NCBI GenBank assembly: GCA_023410675.1
Contig: JAEYPM010000022.1
Span: 1 to 64,000 of the forward strand
From: Bacillota bacterium
GTDB lineage: Bacteria; Bacillota; Clostridia; Lachnospirales; Cellulosilyticaceae
DNA: 64,000 bases
Direction of reading: 5' to 3'
Shown here: piece by piece, positions 52,660 through 61,937 of the stretch
Layout of the letters: every line of letters starts with the position of its first letter
How positions within the stretch are numbered: the first letter of the stretch is position 1
Notes under the pieces: model-generated
Seen by the model: only the letters and a program-made list of their open reading frames with translations
What the model was told of the DNA's origin: nothing
The model's database searches: none
Translations under genes and position numbers: made by a program

Positions 52660-55600
52660 TTAATTAATTCCCTGTGTTATTATATAACCACCTTTTTCTC
52701 CACCCTCTGGTCCTAGCTCAACAATCCAGTCGGCATTTTGAATCATCTCTTGGTTATGTTCTATCAAAATAACAGTATTTCCAAGTTCTGCGATTTGCTT
52801 TAGTAGCTTCAGTAAATGCTGAATATCTGAAAAATGCAGACCTGTTGTTGGCTCATCTAATAGATAAATGGTCTTTCCAGTGTCAGGTTTGCTTAGCTCT
52901 TTTGCAAGCTTAATTCTTTGTGCTTCTCCTCCTGAAAGTGTAAGAGCACTTTGACCGAGCTTAATATAGCCAAGGCCTACATCATGTAAAATTTGAAGTA
53001 CCTTATTGATCTTAGGATGCTGCTTAAAGAAAAGGAGAGCCTCATCTATATTCATATCAAGCACATCAGCTATTGTTTTGCCTTGATAGGTTACTGCTAA
53101 TGCTTCTTTGTTGTATCTTTTCCCATGACAACTTGTACATTCTACCCATATATCAGGCATAAAGTGCATTGGAACACACTTTCGTCCTTCTCCAGAGCAA
53201 GCTTCACACTGACCTTCTTTGCTATTGAAGCTAAATTTATTTTGCTTATACCCCTTTCCCTTTGCCTCATTGGTCTGTGCAAACACATCTCTAATTAAAT
53301 CAAAAACACCTGTGTAGGTTGCTGGATTAGATCTAGGTGTACGCCCTATAGGCTGTGAAGATACATTAACTACTTTATCAATAAACTCAAAGCCTTCTAT
53401 TTTATCATACGCCCCCACCGTTTCTACAGTCTCACCTAAAAGTCTAGCAAGGGCTGGATATAGTGTCTTTGTCACTAAGCTGCTCTTACCTGAGCCACTA
53501 ACGCCTATAACACAAGTCATTTTGCCAAGAGGAAACTTTGCAGTCACATTCTTTAAGTTATTACACTTTGCACCAACAAGCTTTAGGTAAGCTTTTGGCT
53601 TCGTCTTGTTTTTTGAGATAATTTCTACCTTTTTTATGCCACTAAGATATTTACCTGTTTCAGATGCAGGATTTTTGATCACCTCGCTAGGGCTACCCTG
53701 TGCAATGATTTCTCCTCCATATTCCCCAGCACCTGGTCCTATATCAATAATATGGTCAGCAGCTATCATTGTGTCTTTGTCATGTTCTACAACAAGGACG
53801 GTATTTCCTTCATCCCTAAGCTGCTTTATGGTCTTAATTAACTTGTTATGATCTCTTGGGTGAAGCCCCATAGAAGGTTCATCTAAAATGTATAACAGGT
53901 TTGTAAGACCGCTTCCAAGCTGCGTAGCAAGTCTCAGTCTTTGTCCTTCTCCTCCTGAAAGTGTTGGTACTCCTCTGTCTAATGACAAATAAGGAAGTCC
54001 CACACCAATGAGCCGATTTAGCCTTCTTATCAGTTCTTTTAAAATAGGAGCTGCTATTTGGACTTCTTCCTTAGAAAGCTGGCTTGGCACGTTAATGATC
54101 CATTCTTTTAACTGCTGTATAGTCATTTTGGTTGCCTGTGGGAATCTTATCCCATGAATGGATACTAGCCTACCTTCTGCCGAAAGCCTTTCGCCATGGC
54201 ACTCTTGGCATTCTTTTTCTCTCATAAATGAAGATGCTAGCCTTGTAGCCGCCTCACTACTATTTTCTCTAAATAGTCTTTTAATGCAGTTATAAGCTCC
54301 TTCTACTGGTCTAACAATTTCCCCTTTTCTTCCATTGCTGTTGTCATAGGTAAAACGAATTTCTCTTCCATTTGATCCATAAAGAGCTTGATCCCTAAAA
54401 GACTTAGGCAGCTTATTCCAAGGCAATTCAAGATCGACTTTCATTTCCTCAGCAAGTCCTAAAAGCTCACCCTTCATCCAGTTGGCATTAGGCTTTTGCC
54501 TATGTTTTCTTAAATTGCCCCACCAAAGGGATGCTCCATCTAGGAGGGACTTATCTGGATTTTGCACAATCAAATCTTCATCTACTTCAAGTTTAACACC
54601 GAGTCCCTTACATACAGGACACATACTTTCTGGGTTATTAAAGCTGAAAGTACTTGGTGTAAGATTAAATAAAATGTGATTGCATGAATAACACATTTCC
54701 TTAGTTTGAAAGATAATACTTTCTTTTTGACACGTAATATCAGGATTCCCTAATGTTACTTTTATGGCACCCTTTCCTTTATCAAGGCCTTCCTTTACAT
54801 ACTGTTCAAGTTCCTTAGAATCCCTGTATTTATCAACAATAAGATGATCTTCAACTGTACTTATGCCGATGCTTGTACTCGGTGATAACTTATTTAGAAT
54901 ACTCATGATCTGATCTAGACTTCTTACTGTGACTTCTTCTTTACACTCTGGGCAATACCTTACACCAATTTTTGAATATAACAGTTTTAAGTAATCATCA
55001 ATATCAGTAATTGTACCAACAGTTGATCTTGGATTCCTTGATAAATTCTTTTGCTCTATGGCAATAGCAGGTGGCAACCCAATGATTTGATCAACATCTG
55101 GTTTTTCAAGTTGGCCTATAAGCATCCTTGAAGATACATGATCCATAAATCTTCTTTGACTCTCTGCATAAATTGTATCAAAAGCTAAACTGGACTTTCC
55201 ACTGCCACTAACTCCTGTGATGACTGTTATCTTATTCTTAGGAATCCTTAAACTAAGGTTTTTTAGATTATTTTGCCTTGCTCCTTTTATGATAATCTCA
55301 TCTGCATGAGGTCTTATATCTTCTTCATCATTTTCCAATATGAGATGATCTAAGCTATCCTTAATATTTTCTTTAGTATCTTTTTTAGTATTTTCTTTAG
55401 TACGTTCTTTAACATCTTCCTTCATTTGAAAAACCTTAATACGTTCTAAACTGGATATACGCACATCATCCATATATTTCTCACCTATGTTTGTCTTCGG
55501 TTCACATGTATAATTCCACTGTGGCCAATGTTCCAGCCATTTTGGAACAGAAACTACTTTAACTCTATCATAAGCAGGAATATAAGGAAGAATATCTATA

Positions 55601-56493
55601 ATAAAGGAATTCTCTAATGCATCAAGCTCTGAGACATTAAGCTCATATTTTTCTTCATCACTTTTAAATATCCTTGCGGTTGTCATAGCAATAGGATTAG
55701 GCCTTACAGGAGAGCGTGATGCAAAAATACCTGTTTTCGGTGCGTTTTCATATGGGGGATCTGACTGCGTAATTTTTCTATACGTGCTTTTATCAAACTT
55801 ATCAAACCACCATAAAATCTTGATGTGGGAAAATCCCTTGAGCCTTCTCATGATGTCCTGATGTTCCTTACTAAGCTTAAGAATAGTTTCTTGTTCTGTC
55901 TTTTTGACCTGACCTATTGGTTTTATTAATACATCATTGCCTTCTGCAGCCATTTCTTGTTTAAAATAGTCAGGTATCTTATGCTGCATATTATTTCCAA
56001 CTGATGCTCTTTTCTCTGACACTTTTTGCTCTGATTCTTTTTTCTCTGACGCTTTTTGCAATGATGCTCTTTCCTCTGACGCTCTTCCCTCTAACGCTTT
56101 TTGTTCTAATGCTTCATCTTCAGCAGCTTCTCTTCTCCACTTCAAACCTGTTATTTCCTTGGGAATACTAGGACTTTCTATTCTATCTTCACAAGGGAAG
56201 TAGGGCTTTATGTCCCACAATACCTTGCCTATTCTGTCACTTGCAGAATCTATTTTTATAATGCCACTATTTTCATCAATTTCTAGCAGCTTTCCAACTT
56301 CCACCTTGATGCTGTTATCTGCTATTTCATCATCTCCTGAAAAAATAATAGTATGGCTAAACTGATTTAAGTGCTTTAAGGCTTTAATAAAATCAGGCAT
56401 AACCTTAATAAATGCACTTTTTTCTTCTTTGTATATCCTGCCAATAGGAAAAACTTTAAATACCTTTTGATCTAATAAATCCTTTTGTTTCAT
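52660..56493 (-). CDS. Two TrmO-like domains fused to a UvrA-like ATPase
   Basis: This 1277-residue protein has three parts. Residues about 8-120 look like a TrmO/TsaA domain (VFPIGRIYK, GKVLWDIKPYFPCEDR) without the usual RPNP motif. Residues about 185-335 are a TrmO domain with it (KTGIFASRSPVRPNPIAMT, then DILPYIPAYDRV). A charged linker ends near 395. A UvrA paralogue follows: Walker A GVSGSGKSSLAFDTIY, LSGGEGQRLRLATQL, ILDEPSMGLHPRD, GVSGSGKSSLVTKTL, LSGGEAQRIKLAKEL, LLDEPTTGLHFSD, plus zinc sets CPEC, CYSC, CPVC, CEAC and CTSC. TrmO methylates t6A37 of tRNA with SAM; UvrA scans DNA for lesions. It carries two linkers of charged repeats (about 122-165 and 360-385). The fusion is rare. 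Confidence 0.8.
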   Translation of the reverse strand: MKQKDLLDQKVFKVFPIGRIYKEEKSAFIKVMPDFIKALKHLNQFSHTIIFSGDDEIADNSIKVEVGKLLEIDENSGIIKIDSASDRIGKVLWDIKPYFPCEDRIESPSIPKEITGLKWRREAAEDEALEQKALEGRASEERASLQKASEKKESEQKVSEKRASVGNNMQHKIPDYFKQEMAAEGNDVLIKPIGQVKKTEQETILKLSKEHQDIMRRLKGFSHIKILWWFDKFDKSTYRKITQSDPPYENAPKTGIFASRSPVRPNPIAMTTARIFKSDEEKYELNVSELDALENSFIIDILPYIPAYDRVKVVSVPKWLEHWPQWNYTCEPKTNIGEKYMDDVRISSLERIKVFQMKEDVKERTKENTKKDTKENIKDSLDHLILENDEEDIRPHADEIIIKGARQNNLKNLSLRIPKNKITVITGVSGSGKSSLAFDTIYAESQRRFMDHVSSRMLIGQLEKPDVDQIIGLPPAIAIEQKNLSRNPRSTVGTITDIDDYLKLLYSKIGVRYCPECKEEVTVRSLDQIMSILNKLSPSTSIGISTVEDHLIVDKYRDSKELEQYVKEGLDKGKGAIKVTLGNPDITCQKESIIFQTKEMCYSCNHILFNLTPSTFSFNNPESMCPVCKGLGVKLEVDEDLIVQNPDKSLLDGASLWWGNLRKHRQKPNANWMKGELLGLAEEMKVDLELPWNKLPKSFRDQALYGSNGREIRFTYDNSNGRKGEIVRPVEGAYNCIKRLFRENSSEAATRLASSFMREKECQECHGERLSAEGRLVSIHGIRFPQATKMTIQQLKEWIINVPSQLSKEEVQIAAPILKELIRRLNRLIGVGLPYLSLDRGVPTLSGGEGQRLRLATQLGSGLTNLLYILDEPSMGLHPRDHNKLIKTIKQLRDEGNTVLVVEHDKDTMIAADHIIDIGPGAGEYGGEIIAQGSPSEVIKNPASETGKYLSGIKKVEIISKNKTKPKAYLKLVGAKCNNLKNVTAKFPLGKMTCVIGVSGSGKSSLVTKTLYPALARLLGETVETVGAYDKIEGFEFIDKVVNVSSQPIGRTPRSNPATYTGVFDLIRDVFAQTNEAKGKGYKQNKFSFNSKEGQCEACSGEGRKCVPMHFMPDIWVECTSCHGKRYNKEALAVTYQGKTIADVLDMNIDEALLFFKQHPKINKVLQILHDVGLGYIKLGQSALTLSGGEAQRIKLAKELSKPDTGKTIYLLDEPTTGLHFSDIQHLLKLLKQIAELGNTVILIEHNQEMIQNADWIVELGPEGGEKGGYIITQGIN

Positions 56494-56605
56494 TGTATCC
56501 CACCTTACACGTTATAAATATAAATAATTCTATAGCATTCACATGATAAATAATGACTTATGTTTTGTGAATTCATCTGTGAGAAACAAAGCTTGCAAGT
56601 TGTTT

Positions 56606-57589
56606 TTATACTGGGATATATATTAAGACGACCTCTTTTCCATTTGCACTGCTTGGCTCATTCTCAAGGTATAGCTCAAAGCTTAGCCTATCATCGGGCT
56701 CATAACTACTTTGAGGCAGCCACTTTGCATACATTAGTGCCCAAGCCTGTCCATATTGATGGGGTGCTAATTCAAAATGCCCAACCCCATACCGTCCTCC
56801 TAAAACAGTAAACCTCCCGACTTCTCCTTCTGCCTTAATATCCTTAGGAACCGTCATACACACACTAACCCTTAGCTTCCCTTTGCTTGTTAGACTTGGA
56901 TCATCATGGGTAATAACTAGTTTTTGGGGGTGAAATGAATCATAGGAAACTCTTGCTTTAACCCAATTTTCAAGCCTTGTAAACAGTTCATCAAACAGTT
57001 TAGCATCTTGCTCATAAGGACCCGTATGCCTGATGTATGCCACTTCCATTTCACTTATATTCTTTACTTCTACAGAAAAAGGAAGGTCTTCTTGCAGTGC
57101 TCTTATACAGCTTTGTTTTTCAACGCTGATGTCATTGTAGCACAGACCTTCTTTAGATACTTTTCCAAAATTGCTTTCTATATCTTTATTAAATGCACAA
57201 CTTGATTTTACTTTTGTTCTAAATTCTGAGGCACTCATGTTAAAGTAATTCTTAAATGCCTTTGCAAAAGATGCTTGATTTGCAAACCCAGAGCGAAGAG
57301 CTATTTGAATAATCGGTTCTTTAGGATTTATCTTAAGTAGCATTGCTGCTTTTTCAAGACGTACTCTTAGAATATATTGATAAAGGGTTTCATGAGTTAT
57401 AAAACTAAAGATCCTATGAAAATGATAAGAAGAAAAATTTGCTATATGTGAAAGCTTATCTAAAGTAAATGTTTCATCAAGATGTGCTTCTATATAGTCT
57501 TGAACTTTATTAATTCGTGAAGTATATTCTGTTCTTAATAACTCATTTTTCAAAATCTCCATACACCCTCTCTTTTGTGTTTTATTCAT
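56606..57589 (-). CDS. AraC family regulator with GyrI-like effector domain
   Basis: This 327-residue protein has two AraC helix-turn-helix units near 35-125: FTLDKLSHIANFSSYHFHRIF and IIQIALRSGFANQASFAKAFKNYF. The C-terminal part (about 170-327) is a GyrI/SbmC-type small-molecule domain with VEVKNISEMEVAYIRHTGPYEQ and a late ELYLENEP. Members bind drugs or hydrophobic ligands. The start at 57589 is uncertain, as a Met at 57562 with GAGGG close before it is an alternative. It is a single gene, convergent with none; targets may include the neighbour genes. Confidence 0.75.
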   Translation of the reverse strand: MNKTQKRGCMEILKNELLRTEYTSRINKVQDYIEAHLDETFTLDKLSHIANFSSYHFHRIFSFITHETLYQYILRVRLEKAAMLLKINPKEPIIQIALRSGFANQASFAKAFKNYFNMSASEFRTKVKSSCAFNKDIESNFGKVSKEGLCYNDISVEKQSCIRALQEDLPFSVEVKNISEMEVAYIRHTGPYEQDAKLFDELFTRLENWVKARVSYDSFHPQKLVITHDDPSLTSKGKLRVSVCMTVPKDIKAEGEVGRFTVLGGRYGVGHFELAPHQYGQAWALMYAKWLPQSSYEPDDRLSFELYLENEPSSANGKEVVLIYIPV

Positions 57590-57652
57590 GCTTCTTCGTT
57601 TATATGATTGTTTGAATGAATCTAGAGAATTATATAATCTGCTAAAACCTTT

Positions 57653-58465
57653 TTACTCAGAAGTGTCTATCCCCTTTAACAAATGCAACAAACAAATAAA
57701 GCAGCCCATTCCTAAAATAATATAACCTGGAGTTAGTGGATCATATTGTTTGGTTTCTTGATATGCCAGCAACGCTCCTAAAGCTAACACAAATGGATAT
57801 AAAAAGCATTTTATCATCAAACAACTTGATATAACATAACCCCAAACATTTTTATGCCACAGTAAAAGCCCTCCTACTATCAATAATGAAAACAAAAAAG
57901 CCAAATCAGTAGAAAAGACAACTGCTGATGAATGTCCTGTTTGCGTTATCCCATCTGGGATTTTCCCAGAAAAGACATAGCTTACTGACATAGCTATCCA
58001 CATCCCGCCAATGAACAATCCAAAAAATAATAGATAGATAGAAATTCTCTTAAAAGGGATTTTGAAATTACTGGTAACTTTATCCTTTAACCATACAATA
58101 TTAACACTTGATAAACCAAGAATAAACGCATATGAAGAAAAAATAAAGATGGAAATATGTAAAAGGAAAAACTTGTTGAAGGCGGCTCCATAAGAATAAA
58201 AAAGATAATTATAAATCATGTACCAAAGGGTTCCTAACCAAAGAATTTTTGCCCTAAAATATCCTTTAGTTGTAAGTACTAAAGAAGTAATCATCAAGGG
58301 GATTGCACATATCAGGGTGATAATATCATTGCCAAGCCAAACTCTATTTATGAAATCATTGTCTTGATAAAGTCCATCCCAAAAAATGCCTCCAAAAGAA
58401 GCTATAGTTGAGAGAATAATAATTATTACAGATAAATTTATTGATATCCTTTGTCTTTTATACAC
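57653..58465 (-). CDS. Seven-helix membrane protein of unknown function
   Basis: This 270-residue protein has seven hydrophobic segments (about 10-30, 45-67, 77-95, 100-120, 140-165, 185-205, 215-260). I see no catalytic motif and do not know the family. The spacing suggests a small membrane sensor or transporter. It is read on the same strand as the AraC/GyrI gene, with an AT-rich gap between them. GGAGG-like AGGAGGC (near 58474) precedes its start. Confidence 0.45.
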   Translation of the reverse strand: MYKRQRISINLSVIIIILSTIASFGGIFWDGLYQDNDFINRVWLGNDIITLICAIPLMITSLVLTTKGYFRAKILWLGTLWYMIYNYLFYSYGAAFNKFFLLHISIFIFSSYAFILGLSSVNIVWLKDKVTSNFKIPFKRISIYLLFFGLFIGGMWIAMSVSYVFSGKIPDGITQTGHSSAVVFSTDLAFLFSLLIVGGLLLWHKNVWGYVISSCLMIKCFLYPFVLALGALLAYQETKQYDPLTPGYIILGMGCFICLLHLLKGIDTSE

Positions 58466-58507
58466 ACTATGCCTCCTAAATATTATGATAAATTCAAATC
58501 GGGATTA

Positions 58508-58963
58508 TTATTTTTTCCTCATAAGTCGGCGGAAGCGTGAGAACCATCTCCCAAGTTCTTTTCTGTCATATTCACGTGCTACTTTCTCTTCTAATGCTTT
58601 CACCACATCTTCAGGAACATTATAGCCTATTGCATTCCATATGGCATATGCTGTGGCAATTCCAACTACAGTTGGCGTTGTATCTGTTGTTAATCCTTCT
58701 ATTTTCTTTATGGATACCCCATAATTTGGGTGTGAGCATATATCAAGAGCATACTTTACCCCTTCTATAGCTCCAAGCTTCCAATCTTCGTAACCATTGG
58801 CAGTTACCTCTTCACCACAACCCTCACTATCAATGCCCTTGCCATTACATAACATATTAATATATGAATCTTCTGTAGAAGTATCTACTTCTACAGTAAC
58901 CCTTGCCCAGAATGCCACACCCTTATAAACACGTTTAAAAAAAAACTCACCACACAACATCAT
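58508..58963 (-). CDS. Hypothetical protein of about 151 residues
   Basis: The start at 58963 is supported by GGAGGTG six bases upstream; a Val-Thr-Cys start at 58978 is less likely. It has a beta-rich N-terminal half with GVAFWARVTVEV, GYEDWKLGAIEGVKYAL in the middle (recalling the alpha/beta turn of EF-G domain IV folds), and a basic C-terminus (RKELGRWFSRFRRLMRKK). No family was recognised. It may be a small regulatory or nucleic-acid-binding protein. Confidence 0.4.
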   Translation of the reverse strand: MMLCGEFFFKRVYKGVAFWARVTVEVDTSTEDSYINMLCNGKGIDSEGCGEEVTANGYEDWKLGAIEGVKYALDICSHPNYGVSIKKIEGLTTDTTPTVVGIATAYAIWNAIGYNVPEDVVKALEEKVAREYDRKELGRWFSRFRRLMRKK

Positions 58964-59113
58964 ACATGTCACCTCCAAGACATTTGCTAGTCCCCTCTGA
59001 TATTTATTTAAACTAAAAATATGCTTCTTAATTTATTTGCAACTCAATGATGTCAGTTATCACTTCGACTCGATCCTCTTTGCCGCAATAGAGTCTATTT
59101 TGTATAATTTTCT

Positions 59114-59311
59114 TTATTTATCTATTTTATTTTTAACAAGAAAGTAACTAATATCATTTTCATCTATTGATGTTTTACTAATCAAGTTTCCTGATTCATC
59201 ATAAGAAATAGTATCAACAAAAGTATTATGTATTACAATGCTAACACTTTTTATGTTGCCATTTTTATAAAACTATTTAGCGATACCATCTACCGTATTA
59301 TGATCTGTCAT
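59114..59311 (-). pseudogene. Remnant gene with internal stop
   Basis: The minus-strand frame ATG at 59311 reads MTDHNTVDGIAK, then a TAG, then FYKNGNIKSVSIVIHNTFV and YDESGNLISKT to a stop at 59114. The FYKNGNIKS and YDESGNLIS pieces resemble the repeats of YwqK-type antitoxin proteins. A further piece in another frame (NRLYCGKEDRVEVITDI, 59050-59110) may belong to the same lost gene. The rest of 58985-59366 holds nothing I recognise. Confidence 0.45.
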
Positions 59312-59366
59312 AGCTTAGGCCTATTTAAAGTGCTAAACTTGGATAACAGTTATTGACTTCATTATC

Positions 59367-59732
59367 TCATTTTTTAAACATTAAGTCCCAATAAGCTACT
59401 CCAAATGAAGCTCCTGCTGAAGTGAATAATGCCCCCATCCACTTAATGCCCATATCTTTAATCAATAGTCTCATTACACAATTAATTGTTATAATTATTA
59501 TTAATGTTATAATAAACAACTTAATTCGTCTTAAATTCTCCTGTCTATCTAACAATCTTGTCTTCAAAAATGTCAATGCTATTATATAGACTAAAAATAA
59601 AATCATAACAAACACATAAGCCCCTACTAACCAAGAAAATAGTTGATTATTAATCTTCGATGTAAATCCAATAATGAATAATGTCATCACAACTATTATA
59701 AAAATCAGACCAAAACTAATCTTTCTTATCAT
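59367..59732 (-). CDS. Small four-helix membrane protein
   Basis: This 121-residue protein has hydrophobic segments at about 5-25, 32-54, 68-90 and 95-115. There is no motif of catalytic type, and the family is not recognised. It lies between two decayed genes and may be part of the same degraded locus, but its reading frame is complete. Confidence 0.4.
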   Translation of the reverse strand: MIRKISFGLIFIIVVMTLFIIGFTSKINNQLFSWLVGAYVFVMILFLVYIIALTFLKTRLLDRQENLRRIKLFIITLIIIITINCVMRLLIKDMGIKWMGALFTSAGASFGVAYWDLMFKK

Positions 59733-59808
59733 TTATTCTTATTCTCCTATCTTTATATGCTTCATTCAAAACGTATCTATTTTCTTACATGTATTTTACC
59801 CTCATATA

Positions 59809-60075
59809 TCAGGGGAAGCAGGATAACTGTCCCCTGCTGATTATTTGAATACTTCCATTCGCCTGGTTCATCCCTTGGTAATATTTGGGGTTGAATCCTT
59901 GCCCTGGAGCATATAACCCGTCAATTATGGGTAGGCACCACTGTGCACCATGAGCATGTCCAGTTAAAACTAAATCTGCTTCTAATTGACTGAGTTTAGC
60001 ATTTTCTAAGAAGTTTTCTGAATAGTGTTTAAGGATAATCTTGAATGGATTTTCCATTCCTAATCTCCCAAGCAC
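59809..60075 (-). pseudogene. C-terminal remnant of a metallophosphoesterase
   Basis: The frame of 88 residues has DLVLTGHAHGAQWCLP and GLYAPGQGFNPKYYQG, matching the last third of YkuE/calcineurin-like metallophosphoesterases (GHxHGGQ). The N-terminal two-thirds with the metal-binding DxH, GDxxD and GNHE motifs are gone. The sequence after SRGQLSCFP also looks altered. It cannot form the active site. Confidence 0.7.
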
Positions 60076-60220
60076 TCCAGTCGAAATTTTCTCTAGTATT
60101 TTAAATAATTATACGATTTATTTTAATTAAAGTACATGATTTTTACTACCATAAAACTTTATCATCAATCATGAAAAATCCATTCATTTAAATGAATTCT
60201 ATAAATCCGACACAAATTTG

Positions 60221-60248
60221 TTGCAAAATTATACAAAAATACTATAAT
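60221..60248 (+). promoter_or_regulatory. Promoter of the stalk-domain gene
   Basis: TTGCAA (60221-60226), a 16-base spacer and TATAAT (60243-60248) lie about 93 bases before the TTG start at 60341. The long AT-rich leader holds no clear operator. Confidence 0.55.
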
Positions 60249-60340
60249 ATGATTACTTTTATGTTAAATCCATTTATTTTTAATATATTATATATTATAA
60301 TAATTATCGAAATTTAAAAATTATTAGGAGATGATATGTT

Positions 60341-61231
60341 TTGAAAAAATTATTTACAACTTTATTTGCAGGAGTTCTTGCACTTACAACTATTGTAACA
60401 CCTGTACTAGCTAAGGATGTTACACTAACCTTTAATGGTGAGGTACTTAAACCCGCAGTAGCACCATTCATAGATAATGGCACTACTTTCATACCTTTAA
60501 GAATCGTTGCAGATAATCTTGGAGCAAAAACAAATTACACTAAAACAGATAAAAATCAATACATCGAAATTGTTAAAGCTGATATCGTAATTAAGCTTGC
60601 TGTTAACGCAGAAGAAGGTTACCCACAAGTAAATGGTAAAGCAGTTGACTTTAAAACGTTACCAAAAGTAGTTAATTCTACAACTATGGTTCCTGTTAGA
60701 TTTGTTTCTGAAAACTTAGGTTGCACAATTAACTACGACGCTGCAACAGGCACTGTAGCAATATCTGCAGCTACAAAGGAAGAAACTACTCCAACTGAAG
60801 AATCTACTGAAGCTACTACTCCAACTGAAGAATCTACTGAAGCTACTACTCCTGCTGAAGAATCTACTGAAGCTACTACTCCTGCAGATGGAAATACTAC
60901 AACTGAAGGAACTAAAGAAACTTCAGCAGAGCCAAAAGCGTCTGTTAATGTTGCTAGTTTTACTGCAGCTCAGTTTGCAGAAGGTGTTACAGTTGAAATC
61001 ACTTTAGAGAATGTTGCATTAAAAGATGAATTCCTTGAACCAGCTACATTTGGTCCACAAATTAAAACTACTGTTTCAGGTCCGGTAAGTGTTGGAATTA
61101 AAGACAATCAACATATATCTTATGGTATTAAAACAGATGCTGAGTTACCAGAAGAATGGACCATTATTATTCCTGGAGATATTTTAACTAGTGGTCAAGA
61201 CTTAACTATTTCTATTCCTATTACTAAATAA
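60341..61231 (+). CDS. Secreted protein with a copper amine oxidase N-terminal (stalk) domain
   Basis: This 296-residue protein has a signal peptide ending VLAKD (about 25). Residues about 28-145 are the stalk domain typical of Firmicutes: DVTLTFNGEVLKPAVAPFIDN, FIPLRIVADNLGA and MVPVRFVSENLG. A Thr/Glu/Pro-rich ten-residue repeat follows, then a beta-rich C-terminal domain (about 195-296). The start is TTG, AGGAG lying ten bases upstream. Stalk domains attach surface proteins to the wall or each other. The name is from distant similarity; no amine oxidase activity is expected. It is a single gene. Confidence 0.8.
   Translation: MKKLFTTLFAGVLALTTIVTPVLAKDVTLTFNGEVLKPAVAPFIDNGTTFIPLRIVADNLGAKTNYTKTDKNQYIEIVKADIVIKLAVNAEEGYPQVNGKAVDFKTLPKVVNSTTMVPVRFVSENLGCTINYDAATGTVAISAATKEETTPTEESTEATTPTEESTEATTPAEESTEATTPADGNTTTEGTKETSAEPKASVNVASFTAAQFAEGVTVEITLENVALKDEFLEPATFGPQIKTTVSGPVSVGIKDNQHISYGIKTDAELPEEWTIIIPGDILTSGQDLTISIPITK
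60785..60884 (+). repeat. Three 30-bp tandem repeats coding TTPTEESTEA
   Basis: Three units run 60785-60814, 60815-60844 and 60845-60874, with a partial fourth. They encode Thr-Thr-Pro-(Thr/Ala)-Glu-Glu-Ser-Thr-Glu-Ala. Units are nearly identical at DNA level, so copy number may vary between strains. The product is a flexible, possibly O-glycosylated linker. Confidence 0.85.
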
Positions 61232-61264
61232 ATCTTGATAAACATACATTTATATCATGTAACA

Positions 61265-61324
61265 CTATGGAAAAGTAGCTAAGCCAAATCACTTACTTAA
61301 ATGCCTAAATATTGTTTTCCATAG
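61265..61324 (+). terminator. Terminator of the stalk-domain gene
   Basis: CTATGGAAAA and TTTTCCATAG pair over ten bases around a 40-base loop. The stem is short of a U-run, so confidence is moderate. Confidence 0.5.
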
Positions 61325-61351
61325 ATGAAATCATGTGGTATAAATAAAAAT

Positions 61352-61900
61352 CTATAAAGCAAATTCTAAAATAAGCTTACTCCTTCTATATTTAGGTAGT
61401 AAGCTTATTTTGCCATAAAATGTAGCCATTTTATCTAGTTCCATTCTACTGTATGCTGACTGCTTTTCTTGTAGATTTAATGGTGATTCTTCAATACGCT
61501 TAACCCAATTTTTACGGTTAATACTTTCTGCTTCGTCCAAACTTCCTAAGACTTGGTCTGAGTTAATAAAAATTCCGCCGCTTTTTAATATACTATAAGC
61601 TTTATTGTAGACAGTCTGCTTATCTTCATCAGATAAATGATGTATGGATAGTGCTGATACTACTGCATCATAGTCTTTTTTATAAACATAATTTATATAG
61701 TCTTCTTCAATAAACTCAAAATTATTAAGATCTGAAAACCTTTCCTTTGCTACCTTCAACATTTCGCTTGATAAATCTATGAGTGTATATTTTGCATTTT
61801 GATACTTCTGATAGATATAATATGTAAGCAAACCCGTTTCAGTTCCCATGTCTAATATACTTGCAACATCAGTCTCTAAAGCCATTAATTCTGTTGTCAT
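61352..61900 (-). CDS. Class I SAM methyltransferase, 5'-truncated
   Basis: This frame of 182 residues has the methyltransferase core SILDMGTETGLLTYYIYQKY, LIDLSSEMLKVAKERF, DAVVSALSIHHLSDE and GGIFINSDQV. Relatives start about 30 residues earlier; the sequence just upstream reads RRYLIPCFDDFYG in frame and is still family-like, but no start is found before a TAG. That part overlaps the 3' end of the peptidase gene upstream. The ATG at 61900 has no ribosome-binding site, so it may be a truncated gene. The end of the frame contains a 14-base perfect hairpin (AAAATAAGCTTACT). Confidence 0.6.
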   Translation of the reverse strand: MTTELMALETDVASILDMGTETGLLTYYIYQKYQNAKYTLIDLSSEMLKVAKERFSDLNNFEFIEEDYINYVYKKDYDAVVSALSIHHLSDEDKQTVYNKAYSILKSGGIFINSDQVLGSLDEAESINRKNWVKRIEESPLNLQEKQSAYSRMELDKMATFYGKISLLPKYRRSKLILEFAL

Positions 61901-61937
61901 ACCATAAAAGTCATCAAAACAAGGTATTAAATATCTC

